Below, piece by piece: positions 1 to 7,385 of a stretch of 11,856 nucleotides of DNA. Under the pieces are notes generated by a model. It had not been told where the DNA came from and did not search any database. It saw only the letters and a list, made by a program, of their open reading frames with translations. The DNA lies in contig CAYWXH010000049.1 in NCBI GenBank assembly GCA_964462295.1, positions 1 through 11,856 of the forward strand, written 5' to 3'. Made by a program: the position numbers and the translations under genes. This DNA comes from JALVIU01 sp964462295 (GTDB lineage Bacteria; Atribacterota; JALVIU01). The stretch's first letter is position 1. Each line of letters starts with the position of its first letter.

Positions 1-39
1 TTGCCGTATCGTGCATCACGCACTCCTCGCAATGACAAA
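1..39 (-). repeat. Palindromic repeat copy, truncated at window edge
   Basis: This stretch ends in CTCGCAATGACA, the reverse complement of the TGTCATTGCGAG end of the repeats at 11660-11698 and 11802-11840. It also keeps TTGCC at its other end, with a degraded middle. I read it as a decayed, reverse-oriented copy of the same intergenic repeat family. The similarity is by eye and the middle is diverged. Confidence 0.55.
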
Positions 40-65
40 TAGGGAGAGAATGATAGTCAAGAGTC

Positions 66-110
66 GGAGATTGTCACCTCGAAGCAAAAGACTCTCCTCC
101 TTGCAATAAT
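66..110 (-). repeat. Palindromic repeat copy, second subtype, decayed
   Basis: It begins GGAGATTG, continues GAAGCAAAAG and CTCTCCTCCTTGCAAT, and aligns almost end to end with 11745-11789 (AGAGATTG, AGAGCAAAAG, GCTCCTCCTCGCAATGAC). It is therefore a copy of the second subtype, which has a GGAGGAGCGCCTTTTGCTC-like middle instead of the CACCAC hairpin. Further fragments such as CATTGCAAGAAGG at 132-144 suggest that the whole 1-170 stretch is repeat debris. No open gene is convincing in 1-273. Confidence 0.5.
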
Positions 111-213
111 GTTGTGCTCACAAACTCCTTGCATTGCAAGAAGGGAGCCGTGCGAGTCTTTTTAAAGAAGAGAAGCGATATAGTAATTTGACCTCATCTA
201 AAATCAAGTTCAC

Positions 214-243
214 TTTTCAAAATTTGTTTTTCTGTAGTATAAT
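214..243 (+). promoter_or_regulatory. Promoter of the five-gene operon
   Basis: A perfect TATAAT lies at 238-243, with a weak -35 (TTTTCA, 214-219) 18 bp upstream. The predicted transcript would start near 250, giving a short leader with AGGAGG at 259-264, 9 nt before the ATG at 274. No other promoter is obvious before 4263, so this one probably serves all five genes. The -10 is convincing; the -35 is poor. Confidence 0.5.
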
Positions 244-273
244 AAAAAATAAAAAAGTAGGAGGAGTAGAAAG

Positions 274-687
274 ATGAACTGCATAAAAGTTGCCATAGGT
301 CTAACTTCTGGAAAAATTGATACAAAAAAACATGCAGGAGATAATCCAATTTTTCATATATATGAATTTTGTGAAGATGGCACATATAAGTTATTAAAAG
401 AAGTAGAAAATACTGCACCTGAAGAGAAAAAACATGCAGATGAGAGAAAGATGAAAGGAGTATTAGGCTTATTAGGAGATATAGATGTCATAGTTGGGGG
501 TCTCATGAGCCCAAACTTTTTGAAGATTAGAGATAATACTTCTGTGCAACCTCTAATCTCTAAGATTGAAGATGTAGAGGAATTTTTTCATACATTAAAG
601 AATGAGTTTGAGTCTGTATATAATTTAATAGATAAGAGAAGAAGGGGAGAGAGGCCAAAAGAGATACCTACACTTAGGAAGGGATGA
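274..687 (+). CDS. NifX/NifB-like (MTH1175-like fold) small protein
   Basis: This is a 137-residue soluble protein with no signal peptide or membrane segment. Its layout recalls the dinitrogenase iron-molybdenum cofactor-binding domain found in NifX, the NifB C-terminus and stand-alone archaeal/bacterial relatives. It has an N-terminal strand (KVAIGLTSGK), a KHAGDNPIFHIYEF segment (residues 19-32) matching the family's HFG..xxFxIYE pattern, then GVLGLLGDIDVIVGGLMSPNF (62-82) as the helix-strand-loop, and a helical tail. The usual HFG is HAG here. The start is fixed by AGGAGG 9 nt upstream. It leads an operon with lipid enzymes and a two-component system, and no nif or cofactor gene is nearby, so cofactor binding is only a family-based guess. 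The stop lies 3 nt before the next ATG. Confidence 0.55.
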   Translation: MNCIKVAIGLTSGKIDTKKHAGDNPIFHIYEFCEDGTYKLLKEVENTAPEEKKHADERKMKGVLGLLGDIDVIVGGLMSPNFLKIRDNTSVQPLISKIEDVEEFFHTLKNEFESVYNLIDKRRRGERPKEIPTLRKG

Positions 688-690
688 TGG

Positions 691-1641
691 ATGAAAAATA
701 AGGTCAAAATTGGTCTTGCACTTGGCTCTGGTTCTGCGAGAGGACTTGCACATGTCGGTGTATTGAAGGTCTTAGAGGAGGCAGGCATAAAGATTGATTT
801 TATAGCAGGTGCAAGTATAGGTGCGATGATAGGTGTGGCATATGCCTTATATGGTAAAGTGTCACCCCTTTTGGATGCAGTCTATGAGATTCAGAAAAAA
901 CCTGTAAATTTTATGATAGATCCTGCCTTTCCAATAAAAGGAATAGTAAGTGGAAAAAAGATAGAGGCCTATTTAGATGATTTTGGGTTTAAAAATAAAG
1001 AATTTAGAGACCTTAAGATTCCTGCGATAGTTGTTGCAACAGATGTATTTGGATGGAGGAGAGTGGCACTTATTCAGGGCTCCATTACCAAGGCAGTAAG
1101 GGCAAGTATCTCTGTTCCAGGCATATTTTCCCCTGTAAAATATGGAAATACCTACCTTGTAGATGGTGGGGTTACAGATCCTGTACCTGTAGATCTTCTT
1201 TATGAATCAGGAGTAGATTTTGTAATAGCAGTCGGTCTTTTTCCATCTTCTGATGTTTATACTGTTTGGAATCTGAGAGATGATGATAATTTACCGAAAG
1301 TAGAAGATGTAAAGGAAAACAAAGCCTTTTACGAATTACTTATTCAGATAGGTAAAGATAAGATGATATCAGGTATCAATTGGCTAAAAAATGGGGTAGA
1401 AGGGCCGAATGTGTTAAGTGTTCTCTTTACATCTATAAATATTATGCAAAAAGAATTAAGTATAAGATCACTAAAGATGGCAGATATTGCTATAGTTCCT
1501 CCTGATTTAAGAGGGGGATTATTAGATTTTGATAAGGCCCCTGAGTTTATAGAAAAAGGGGAAAAGGCTGCAAGGAAGATGTTACCTCTTATAGAGAAAA
1601 AGCTAAAAGAAAAAGAAAAAAGTGCTTTACTCGTTACTTAA
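691..1641 (+). CDS. Patatin-like phospholipase (RssA/NTE-type serine hydrolase)
   Basis: This 316-residue protein is expected to hydrolyse acyl esters of phospholipids or lysophospholipids in the cytoplasm or at the inner membrane face. The patatin hallmarks are all present. A glycine-rich oxyanion loop GSGSARG spans residues 12-18, the nucleophile elbow GASIG (40-44) has catalytic Ser42, and DGG at 158-160 supplies Asp158 of the Ser-Asp dyad. SVPGIFSPV (141-149) is also typical of this family. There is no signal peptide. ATG 691 follows the previous stop by 3 nt and has an AGGAAGGGA purine run just upstream. The last 20 nt overlap the acyltransferase gene. The neighbouring acyltransferase suggests a deacylation-reacylation role; the exact lipid substrate cannot be told. 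Confidence 0.9.
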   Translation: MKNKVKIGLALGSGSARGLAHVGVLKVLEEAGIKIDFIAGASIGAMIGVAYALYGKVSPLLDAVYEIQKKPVNFMIDPAFPIKGIVSGKKIEAYLDDFGFKNKEFRDLKIPAIVVATDVFGWRRVALIQGSITKAVRASISVPGIFSPVKYGNTYLVDGGVTDPVPVDLLYESGVDFVIAVGLFPSSDVYTVWNLRDDDNLPKVEDVKENKAFYELLIQIGKDKMISGINWLKNGVEGPNVLSVLFTSINIMQKELSIRSLKMADIAIVPPDLRGGLLDFDKAPEFIEKGEKAARKMLPLIEKKLKEKEKSALLVT

Positions 1642-2224
1642 GATCCTTGGTCGTATTATTCTTTTACTGTTTTTTAAGTTAGACATAAAAGGAGGTGATA
1701 AGGTCCCTAAAGAGGGCCCACTTGTAATTGCTATAAATCACATTAGCCCTATGGATCCACCACTTTTGGGAGTGATTTTTCCAAGAAAGATACACTTTTT
1801 TGCAGCCAAGGAACTTTTCCATATACCAGTTGTGGGTTGGGTAATAAAACATTTGGGCGTAATCCCAGTAGATAGAAGACAAAAAGATTTTCGTTCTTTA
1901 AAAAAGGCTATAGAACTTTTGAAAAAGGGAGAAGTGGTGGCCATATTTCCCCAGGGAGGGATACCTAGGCCAGATTCTCCAAATAGGTATAATCTAAAGC
2001 CCGGGGTTGCATATCTTGCTAAAAAGACTCAATCACCTATACTTTGTGTCTGTGTTTCTGGAACCGATAAGGCTATTCCTCGAGGAACTAAGTTTTTTAG
2101 AAAGGTTTTTGTTCCTATAAAAGTAGAGTATAAAAGGGTGTTATATGTTTGGGATAGAGATGTAAGTGAAATCTTAAAAGATATAGAAAAGGAGATATTT
2201 AGTTGTGAGGATACTTATAATTGA
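1622..2224 (+). CDS. PlsC-family 1-acylglycerol-3-phosphate acyltransferase-like protein
   Basis: The product is a 200-residue membrane-associated acyltransferase that should transfer an acyl chain to a lysophospholipid or lysophosphatidate. A hydrophobic anchor sits at residues 5-20. Motif I is NHISPMD (39-45) with catalytic His40 and Asp45, and a motif II-like GVIPVDRR is at 79-86. Motif III reads FPQGGI (109-114) where FPEGTR is usual, so the glutamate that normally helps position glycerol phosphate is Gln; the acceptor may therefore differ. The start is a GTG inside the end of the patatin gene, with no good Shine-Dalgarno sequence, implying translational coupling. No in-frame ATG precedes motif I closely enough to be better. 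The last 20 nt overlap the response regulator gene. Confidence 0.85.
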   Translation: MLYSLLKILGRIILLLFFKLDIKGGDKVPKEGPLVIAINHISPMDPPLLGVIFPRKIHFFAAKELFHIPVVGWVIKHLGVIPVDRRQKDFRSLKKAIELLKKGEVVAIFPQGGIPRPDSPNRYNLKPGVAYLAKKTQSPILCVCVSGTDKAIPRGTKFFRKVFVPIKVEYKRVLYVWDRDVSEILKDIEKEIFSCEDTYN

Positions 2225-2867
2225 AGATGATGAGATTCTTGCCAATACCTTAAAGGAAGGACTTTCTGAGGAAGGATATGCGGTGGATGTTGCATATACT
2301 GGAGACGATGGGTTGTACATGGCAGAGACCATGCCCTATGATGTGATACTTCTTGACCTTATGCTTCCAGAGATAGATGGGTTTACTATCCTTGAGAGAT
2401 TGAGAAAAGAGGGGATAGATATACCTGTGCTTATTCTTACAGCCAAAGATAGCATAGACGATAAAGTAGAAGGACTAGATAGAGGGGCCGATGACTATAT
2501 TACAAAACCCTTTGAATTCTCTGAGCTCCTTGCCCGAATAAGGGCCCTTATAAGAAGGGCAAGTGGAAATAGAAATCCTATTATAAAAGTTAGAGATATT
2601 ACAATAGATACTGCATCACATGAGGTATACAAAAACGGAGAGAGAATCCCACTTTCTACAAAAGAGTACAATATTTTACTCTATCTTGTAGCAAATAGGG
2701 GAAAGGTAATTACAAGAGATGAACTTATGGAACATATATATGATTGGGAAAAATCTATAGAGAGTAATGTTATTGATGTATATATAAATTTTTTAAGAAA
2801 AAAACTCTCTAAAGACCTTATAGAAACAGTAAGAGGTGCAGGATACATAATAAGGAAAGATGAATAG
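2205..2867 (+). CDS. OmpR/PhoB-family response regulator
   Basis: This is a 220-residue two-component regulator. The receiver domain (about 1-118) has the acidic pocket Glu7-Asp8-Asp9, phosphoacceptor Asp51 in LLDLMLP, Thr79 and Lys100. The C-terminal winged helix DNA-binding domain (about 125-218) ends in the typical TVRGAGYIIRK. The start is a GTG with AAAAGGAG at 2187-2194 about 10 nt upstream, inside the end of the acyltransferase gene. It is the expected partner of the kinase gene that overlaps its last 8 nt. Being in the same transcript as the lipid enzymes, it probably controls them or an envelope regulon; no binding site could be identified. The signal is unknown. Confidence 0.95.
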   Translation: MRILIIEDDEILANTLKEGLSEEGYAVDVAYTGDDGLYMAETMPYDVILLDLMLPEIDGFTILERLRKEGIDIPVLILTAKDSIDDKVEGLDRGADDYITKPFEFSELLARIRALIRRASGNRNPIIKVRDITIDTASHEVYKNGERIPLSTKEYNILLYLVANRGKVITRDELMEHIYDWEKSIESNVIDVYINFLRKKLSKDLIETVRGAGYIIRKDE

Positions 2868-4263
2868 ATCTCTTAAGGCAAGGCTTGTAATCTCCTTTTC
2901 GATATTGCTTTTGGTTGTTTTTTTCTTTTTTGCCTTCTTTCTATACCTAGGAATAGAAAGGATAATGATTCAACGGGTAGATGAATCACTTTTTGATAAG
3001 GCCCGCTACTTATCTACACTTGTAAAAGTAGAAGAGGGGAGAATAAGTTTTACACTTTCTCAAATGGATTTAGGAGAGTTTGTAGGGCCTGGTGCCCGAA
3101 ATTTCTTTATTTTAAGGCTTGAAACAGGAGAGGTCTTATATAAATCTCCTTCTATAGGGGATAACTCTTTTCCTCTTGGAAGTGTTCCCTCGATAAATAG
3201 GGTTACTTATTTTACTATCTCCCAGGGACATGTAAAAAAACGTATAATAAATTATCATTTTCTGAAAACAGATGAGCTCTTTAGAGATCTAAGCTTTTTT
3301 CTCCCTGTAAAACGGTACGGTTTTGTGCTTCAGGTGGGAAGGGATTTGAGACCAGAGACAGATATTATAAAAAGATTTATCTTTTACCTTATTACCCTTG
3401 CAATTCTTACCCTTTTGTTTCTATCACTTGTTATAAGAAAAATAGTGGAGGCTTCTCTATCAGGAATAAGGGCCATATCTAAAAAGGTAAAACTTATATC
3501 TGAAAAGAATCTCTCTGAGCGAATAGATATCAAAAAAGTAGATATTGAGTTTAAAGAACTTGCAAAAGCTATAAATGAAACCTTTGACAGATTGGAAAGG
3601 GCATTTGAGAGACAAAAGGAATTTATCTCTTATGTCTCACATGAGTTAAGAACTCCAGTGTCGGGGATAAAACTCTTAACAGAGATAGCACTTAGGAAAA
3701 AGAGGGATATAGATGATTATATGAGATATTTAAAAGATATAGAAAAAAGTGCAGACCATCTTTCAAGATTGGTAAATTCTATACTACTTCTTTCTAGAAT
3801 GGATATGGGAAGAGAGCATATGAAATTAGAAGAGTTGTGTTTAAGTGAGATTATAAAAGAGGCAATACAGATAGTTTCTCCTCTTGCTTTGGAGAAGGAT
3901 GTAAAGATAGTAGAGGAACTCTCACCGATTAGATTTCTAGGAGATAAAGATGCATTTTTAGAGATATTTGTAAATATAATTGAAAATGCTGTAAAATACA
4001 ATAAAAAGGGTGGCTGGGTGAAGATAAGAAACGATGGATTTAAAATCATAATAGAAGATAGTGGAATTGGTATATCAGAAGATGATCTACCACATGTCTT
4101 TGAAAGATTTTACAGGGCAGAAAATTCTCGTTCAAAGAAGACCGGTGGGACAGGCCTTGGCCTATCTATAGCCTATGAGCTTTTAAAGAGACAACATGGA
4201 GATATCAAGATAGAAAGCAAAGAAGGAAAAGGGACAAAGATTACCATATTTCTTCCACAATAA
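2860..4263 (+). CDS. Membrane sensor histidine kinase
   Basis: This 467-residue kinase senses through the envelope and phosphorylates the upstream regulator. TM1 is at about residues 9-31, an extracytoplasmic sensor region at about 33-171, and TM2 at about 172-193. A HAMP linker follows, then the dimerization helix with SHELRTP (phospho-His261), the N box NIIENAVKYN (Asn376), and the G1 box DSGIGIS. The F box FERFYRAENS and G2 box GTGLGLSI complete the ATPase domain. The ATG overlaps the regulator stop by 8 nt, and AAGGA lies only 3 nt upstream. The sensor region has no recognisable PAS or Cache signature to my eye, so the stimulus is unassigned. The stop codon is 1 nt from that of the convergent MutS-like gene. 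Confidence 0.95.
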   Translation: MNRSLKARLVISFSILLLVVFFFFAFFLYLGIERIMIQRVDESLFDKARYLSTLVKVEEGRISFTLSQMDLGEFVGPGARNFFILRLETGEVLYKSPSIGDNSFPLGSVPSINRVTYFTISQGHVKKRIINYHFLKTDELFRDLSFFLPVKRYGFVLQVGRDLRPETDIIKRFIFYLITLAILTLLFLSLVIRKIVEASLSGIRAISKKVKLISEKNLSERIDIKKVDIEFKELAKAINETFDRLERAFERQKEFISYVSHELRTPVSGIKLLTEIALRKKRDIDDYMRYLKDIEKSADHLSRLVNSILLLSRMDMGREHMKLEELCLSEIIKEAIQIVSPLALEKDVKIVEELSPIRFLGDKDAFLEIFVNIIENAVKYNKKGGWVKIRNDGFKIIIEDSGIGISEDDLPHVFERFYRAENSRSKKTGGTGLGLSIAYELLKRQHGDIKIESKEGKGTKITIFLPQ

Positions 4264-4264
4264 A

Positions 4265-5752
4265 TCAAATACCCCCTTTCAAAAGGTCTTTTGCATAACC
4301 TGTCCTTTGAGGAGGCCCCTCTACTATTTTGAATGTGCGAGTACCATCTGAATCTCTTTCTGCATGTAAAAAGAGAGTATCTTTTCTCTTTTCTTTATAA
4401 AGAGAGAAGGAAAAGGTATACATATGTGTGACAAAGAATACGGTTATCCCACTTTCTACAAGGGCAGAAACTATCTGGTTTGCAATCTCTCCCCCCTCTT
4501 TTTCATTAGTAGAAGAGAATGATTCATTAAATAGAATAAGGGCATTTGGGGTTATTTTACCTATGATCTGACTTATCCTTTTTAACTCTTCATCCAATTT
4601 ACCACTTTCCATATCCCTGTCTTCTTCTTTTCTAAAGTGTGTAAAGATCCCCTTTTGTATTGGACCTTGAAATTCTTTTGCACTTACAAATATGCCTGCC
4701 TGCATCATGAGTTGAGCTATGCCTATGCTCCTGAGAAAGGTAGTTTTCCCCCCTTGATTTGCCCCAGTTATAATAAAGAGGTTTTTATCTTTTGCGTTAA
4801 GGGTATTCCCTACAGCTTTTTTCTTTAGGGTTATGGTAAGGGCTGGGTCATAAAGGTCAGAGAATATATAGGTTTTCTCATTTCTTGAAAGGACTTTAGG
4901 AAAACATGTAGGTGCACCTAATGCCTCAAGATAGGTATAGAGGTTTGATACCCCTATGTAAAATGCCAATTCTGTCTTTAGTGTGTCAAAATAGTGCAAG
5001 ATATGTTCAACTGATTGTGCGAGGGCATTTGTCACACTGTTTATACCTTTTTCTCTTATTTCAGAGAGGGCCCTTTCCCCACTTTCATCCCTTTCATCTA
5101 TGGTAAAAGTATAAGAAGGTTCTCTTTTTGAAAAAATACGATTAATTAAATTATTCTTTTTCTCTTGTGGTCTTAATAAGGTATAGTTTATCCCCTTATT
5201 TCCTCTGCCAAGTGCGGCACTTAGTGAGATTCCATCTTTAAATTCTAAATTCTTCAGATGCATTTCAATTTCTTTAAAGTACTCTGGTGTCAGTTCCCTT
5301 ATAATTTCTTCGAAAAGGTTTTTAAAACCTAATGAAGAAAAGTTACCCCTGTTTTCTATTGCTATCTCTCTCAGTTTTTTAAGTAAATCAAGGAGAAGCC
5401 TCATAAGTTCGATAGAACTATAAAGCACACCTCCGAGATAATGGGTGAAAAACCCAAATCTACTCTTTTTTTCGGCATCCCTTGCCTCTTTTGAAAGTAC
5501 ATAGAGCTTCTCTATAGTGTCTAAATTGGAGAAGACATCTTTGACTACCTCTTGTCTGTAAAGTATTGTTTCTTTTTCTGTAAGAGGTGATAAGATACCA
5601 ACCTTTACCACACTATATATAAATTCAGACCCACTTCCCATAGTGTGGAATATGGGTTCTAATTGGAGGTCCTCTACAAGGATTTTCTCTTCTTCTGATA
5701 GGTCTTCTTTTATGTTAAAATCAGTATCTGGATACATAAGATGTACATTCAT
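4265..5752 (-). CDS. MutS-related ATPase, second of a tandem pair
   Basis: The 495-residue protein has a MutS-type C-terminal ATPase domain preceded by a helical core/lever-like region, and no N-terminal mismatch-recognition domain. Walker A is GANQGGKT (residues 330-337, Lys336). The Walker B region is LILFNES, with Asn409-Glu410 where mismatch-repair MutS has Asp-Glu. The late His is kept in FVTHMYTF (His443). THFRKEEDRDMESGKLDEEL stands where MutS has its ARIGA/STFMVEM segments. The C-terminus stops soon after TFKIVEGPPQRTGYAKDLL, so no canonical dimerization tail follows. The start overlaps the upstream MutS-like stop as ATGA (5749-5752), so the two are translationally coupled and share the fluoride-riboswitch leader. 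It is a DNA- or RNA-acting ATPase by family; its function is unknown. Confidence 0.88.
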   Translation of the reverse strand: MNVHLMYPDTDFNIKEDLSEEEKILVEDLQLEPIFHTMGSGSEFIYSVVKVGILSPLTEKETILYRQEVVKDVFSNLDTIEKLYVLSKEARDAEKKSRFGFFTHYLGGVLYSSIELMRLLLDLLKKLREIAIENRGNFSSLGFKNLFEEIIRELTPEYFKEIEMHLKNLEFKDGISLSAALGRGNKGINYTLLRPQEKKNNLINRIFSKREPSYTFTIDERDESGERALSEIREKGINSVTNALAQSVEHILHYFDTLKTELAFYIGVSNLYTYLEALGAPTCFPKVLSRNEKTYIFSDLYDPALTITLKKKAVGNTLNAKDKNLFIITGANQGGKTTFLRSIGIAQLMMQAGIFVSAKEFQGPIQKGIFTHFRKEEDRDMESGKLDEELKRISQIIGKITPNALILFNESFSSTNEKEGGEIANQIVSALVESGITVFFVTHMYTFSFSLYKEKRKDTLFLHAERDSDGTRTFKIVEGPPQRTGYAKDLLKGGI

Positions 5753-7278
5753 TTCGAAAGCCTCTCTTTTATAGATTCATATGTAAGGTTGTACTTTTTT
5801 GCAAGGGTCATGGCAAAAGATAGGCCATCTGCTGGTTTCCTTACTATTTTATATGTCCTTATAGTGGGGTCTTTGGGATCAGTGAGGCTTACCATACTTA
5901 CAATCCTTTCGTCTATTTTGGAAAGTTCATCCAAAAAAGTAACAAGAAGGGCTATAGCGTCAATTTCCAGTATTTTTCTCAATACCATCTCTCCCAATGT
6001 TAAGGCATCTTCTACGGTTGTGGATGAAAATATTTCGTTCATTATAATAATACTCCTTGGAGTTGCACCCTTTAGTATGGTTTTTATTCTATCTATGTCA
6101 TCTTCAAGTTTACCCCTTAGGTCTTCTATATTTTCCTCTTTTTCAAAGTGTGTAAATATATTATCAAAAAAGAAGGCCTCCACCCTTTTTCCTGGGACGA
6201 ATAGCCCCATAACAGAGAGGTAGTGAACCTGTCCAAACATACGGGCAAAGGTAGTTTTCCCCCCTTGATTTGGACCTGTTACTACAAGGATACGTTCCTC
6301 TTTAGATAAGGTAAAATCATTACATACTACATGCCCTTCTTTTTTGGTTTTTATCTTGTAGGAAAGGGCTATATCAAAGCAGCTTTGTCCATATATCTTT
6401 TCCTTTGTATCCTTGATTTCAGGAAGGCAAAAGGGGAGATTTTCCCCTTCCAATGTTTCTATGTATCTAAGATATGAAAGATAAAATTGTACCTCTTTTT
6501 CAAATCGTTCAATAGTGTTATCCATAAAATTTTTGGTCTCTTCGTAGTAGAGGGAAAGGGCCGAAAAGGTTTCCCCATGTAGTTTTGCTACAAACTCTAG
6601 TATTTTTTCTTCTACATGATTCATCTGGACCATATCGTAGAAGGATAGGGTATAATCTTTTACCTTACCCTTTCGAAACTTTTCAAAGGTTTTCTCAATA
6701 TCTTTCGTATAATCTGGTTCCCCACTATATTTCTTTACCCTAATCTTATTTCCCTTTATCAAAAGGGAGTATTTTATAGATGTTAGTTCCCTTTTTAGGC
6801 CTTTGGTTTTTTCGTTTAGTTTTTTAAAGGTAGGGGATGATATGTATTCTTTAAGATAAAGGAAGAATTCTCTAAGACCCTTAGATGATAAGTTGTAAGA
6901 GGAGAGTTCTTCCTTTAAGTTTAAAATTGCATCACAGTATTTGTCTATAGCATCCAGATGCCATCTTTGTCTCTGAAGGATATTGTGAAGATCTTCTTTT
7001 TGGTTTAGATATTTTCTCACTGTACGGATCTTTTGAGAAAAGGAATCTATAGTCTCAAATAGTTTCTTATTTTCTTTGAGCTCTTTTATTATATTTTGCC
7101 GATAGAGTATTTCCTCTTTATCTTTGGGGATGGTATAGAAAAGAGGTTTTAGATTGTATCCTCTTTTCCCCATAGTAATGGTTTCTACTACCTGATCGAG
7201 ATTTAAATCACGAAAAAAATCAGGTACTTTCTCTATTAGTTGTCTTTCTTTTGTAAATAATATACTTATAAACCCCAT
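5749..7278 (-). CDS. MutS-related ATPase, first of a tandem pair, behind a fluoride-type riboswitch
   Basis: This 509-residue paralogue of the downstream gene is also a MutS-like ATPase without the mismatch-recognition domain. Residues 1-300 are mostly helical. The segment ILYRQNIIKEL near residue 70 parallels ILYRQEVVKDV in the partner. Walker A is GPNQGGKT (335-342, Lys341) and Walker B is IIIMNEIFSST with Asn414-Glu415. The position of the conserved late His is Phe448 (VTFLDELS), unlike the partner's His443. The C-terminus keeps the MutS-style TYKIVRKPADGLSFAMTLAKK ending. ATG 7278 has AAAGGA only 3 nt away and lies directly after the terminator U-tract, so expression depends on antitermination. 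No in-frame start exists between it and the TAA upstream. The function is unknown; a heterodimer with its neighbour is plausible. Confidence 0.88.
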   Translation of the reverse strand: MGFISILFTKERQLIEKVPDFFRDLNLDQVVETITMGKRGYNLKPLFYTIPKDKEEILYRQNIIKELKENKKLFETIDSFSQKIRTVRKYLNQKEDLHNILQRQRWHLDAIDKYCDAILNLKEELSSYNLSSKGLREFFLYLKEYISSPTFKKLNEKTKGLKRELTSIKYSLLIKGNKIRVKKYSGEPDYTKDIEKTFEKFRKGKVKDYTLSFYDMVQMNHVEEKILEFVAKLHGETFSALSLYYEETKNFMDNTIERFEKEVQFYLSYLRYIETLEGENLPFCLPEIKDTKEKIYGQSCFDIALSYKIKTKKEGHVVCNDFTLSKEERILVVTGPNQGGKTTFARMFGQVHYLSVMGLFVPGKRVEAFFFDNIFTHFEKEENIEDLRGKLEDDIDRIKTILKGATPRSIIIMNEIFSSTTVEDALTLGEMVLRKILEIDAIALLVTFLDELSKIDERIVSMVSLTDPKDPTIRTYKIVRKPADGLSFAMTLAKKYNLTYESIKERLSK

Positions 7279-7291
7279 AGATCCTTTAAAT

Positions 7292-7334
7292 AAAAAGCTG
7301 ATGACCCCTCTCAGACAGAGGCCATCAGCTTTTT
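7292..7334 (-). terminator. Riboswitch-controlled intrinsic terminator (attenuator)
   Basis: A perfect 12-bp inverted repeat (AAAAAGCTGATG at 7292-7303, CATCAGCTTTTT at 7323-7334) encloses a further CCTCT/AGAGG pairing (7307-7311 with 7317-7321). In the - strand transcript the hairpin is followed by TTTTTATTT and then the ribosome binding site of the MutS-like gene. The 5' arm reuses the aptamer's conserved GCTGATGGCCTCT, so aptamer folding and terminator folding exclude each other: an ON switch upon ligand binding. Confidence 0.85.
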
Positions 7335-7361
7335 AGGCGATTTGGGAGAGCCTCATCTCCC
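7314..7361 (-). promoter_or_regulatory. Fluoride riboswitch aptamer (crcB RNA class)
   Basis: Read on the - strand, the RNA has a short P1 stem GGGAG/CTCCC (7361-7357 with 7348-7344) closing a loop ATGAGGCT. It then has a linker AAATCGCCTAAAAA and the hallmark GCTGATGGCCTCTG. The loop GAGGC (7354-7350) can pair with GCCTC (7322-7318), giving the class-defining pseudoknot. This matches the Thermotoga petrophila fluoride aptamer as I remember it in P1 layout, loop and 3' block. The stem that should form around GCC...AGC is short and imperfect here. The class binds fluoride through Mg ions and normally raises expression of fluoride-resistance genes; here it heads two MutS-like ATPases. Recognition is from memory of the consensus, with no covariance search. 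Confidence 0.88.
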
Positions 7362-7385
7362 TTATTTTCTTATTTAGTTTTTATA

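Noticed and set aside
194..418. 74-codon - strand open frame at the left edge
   Set aside because: It overlaps the first operon gene antisense, and has a Tyr/Phe/Leu-rich translation and no ribosome binding site.
4268..4300. Possible terminator hairpin with CCTTT/AAAGG between the convergent operons
   Set aside because: The loop would be only 2 nt and no T-tract follows; not a credible hairpin.
5741..6223. 160-codon + strand open frame
   Set aside because: Antisense to the first MutS-like gene; Ser/Ile-rich low-complexity translation and no family resemblance.
4265..7278. Annotation as mismatch-repair MutS or MutS2
   Set aside because: No mismatch-recognition domain with the Phe-x-Glu motif, no Smr domain, an altered Walker B and a length of only about 500 residues. 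They are called MutS-related only.
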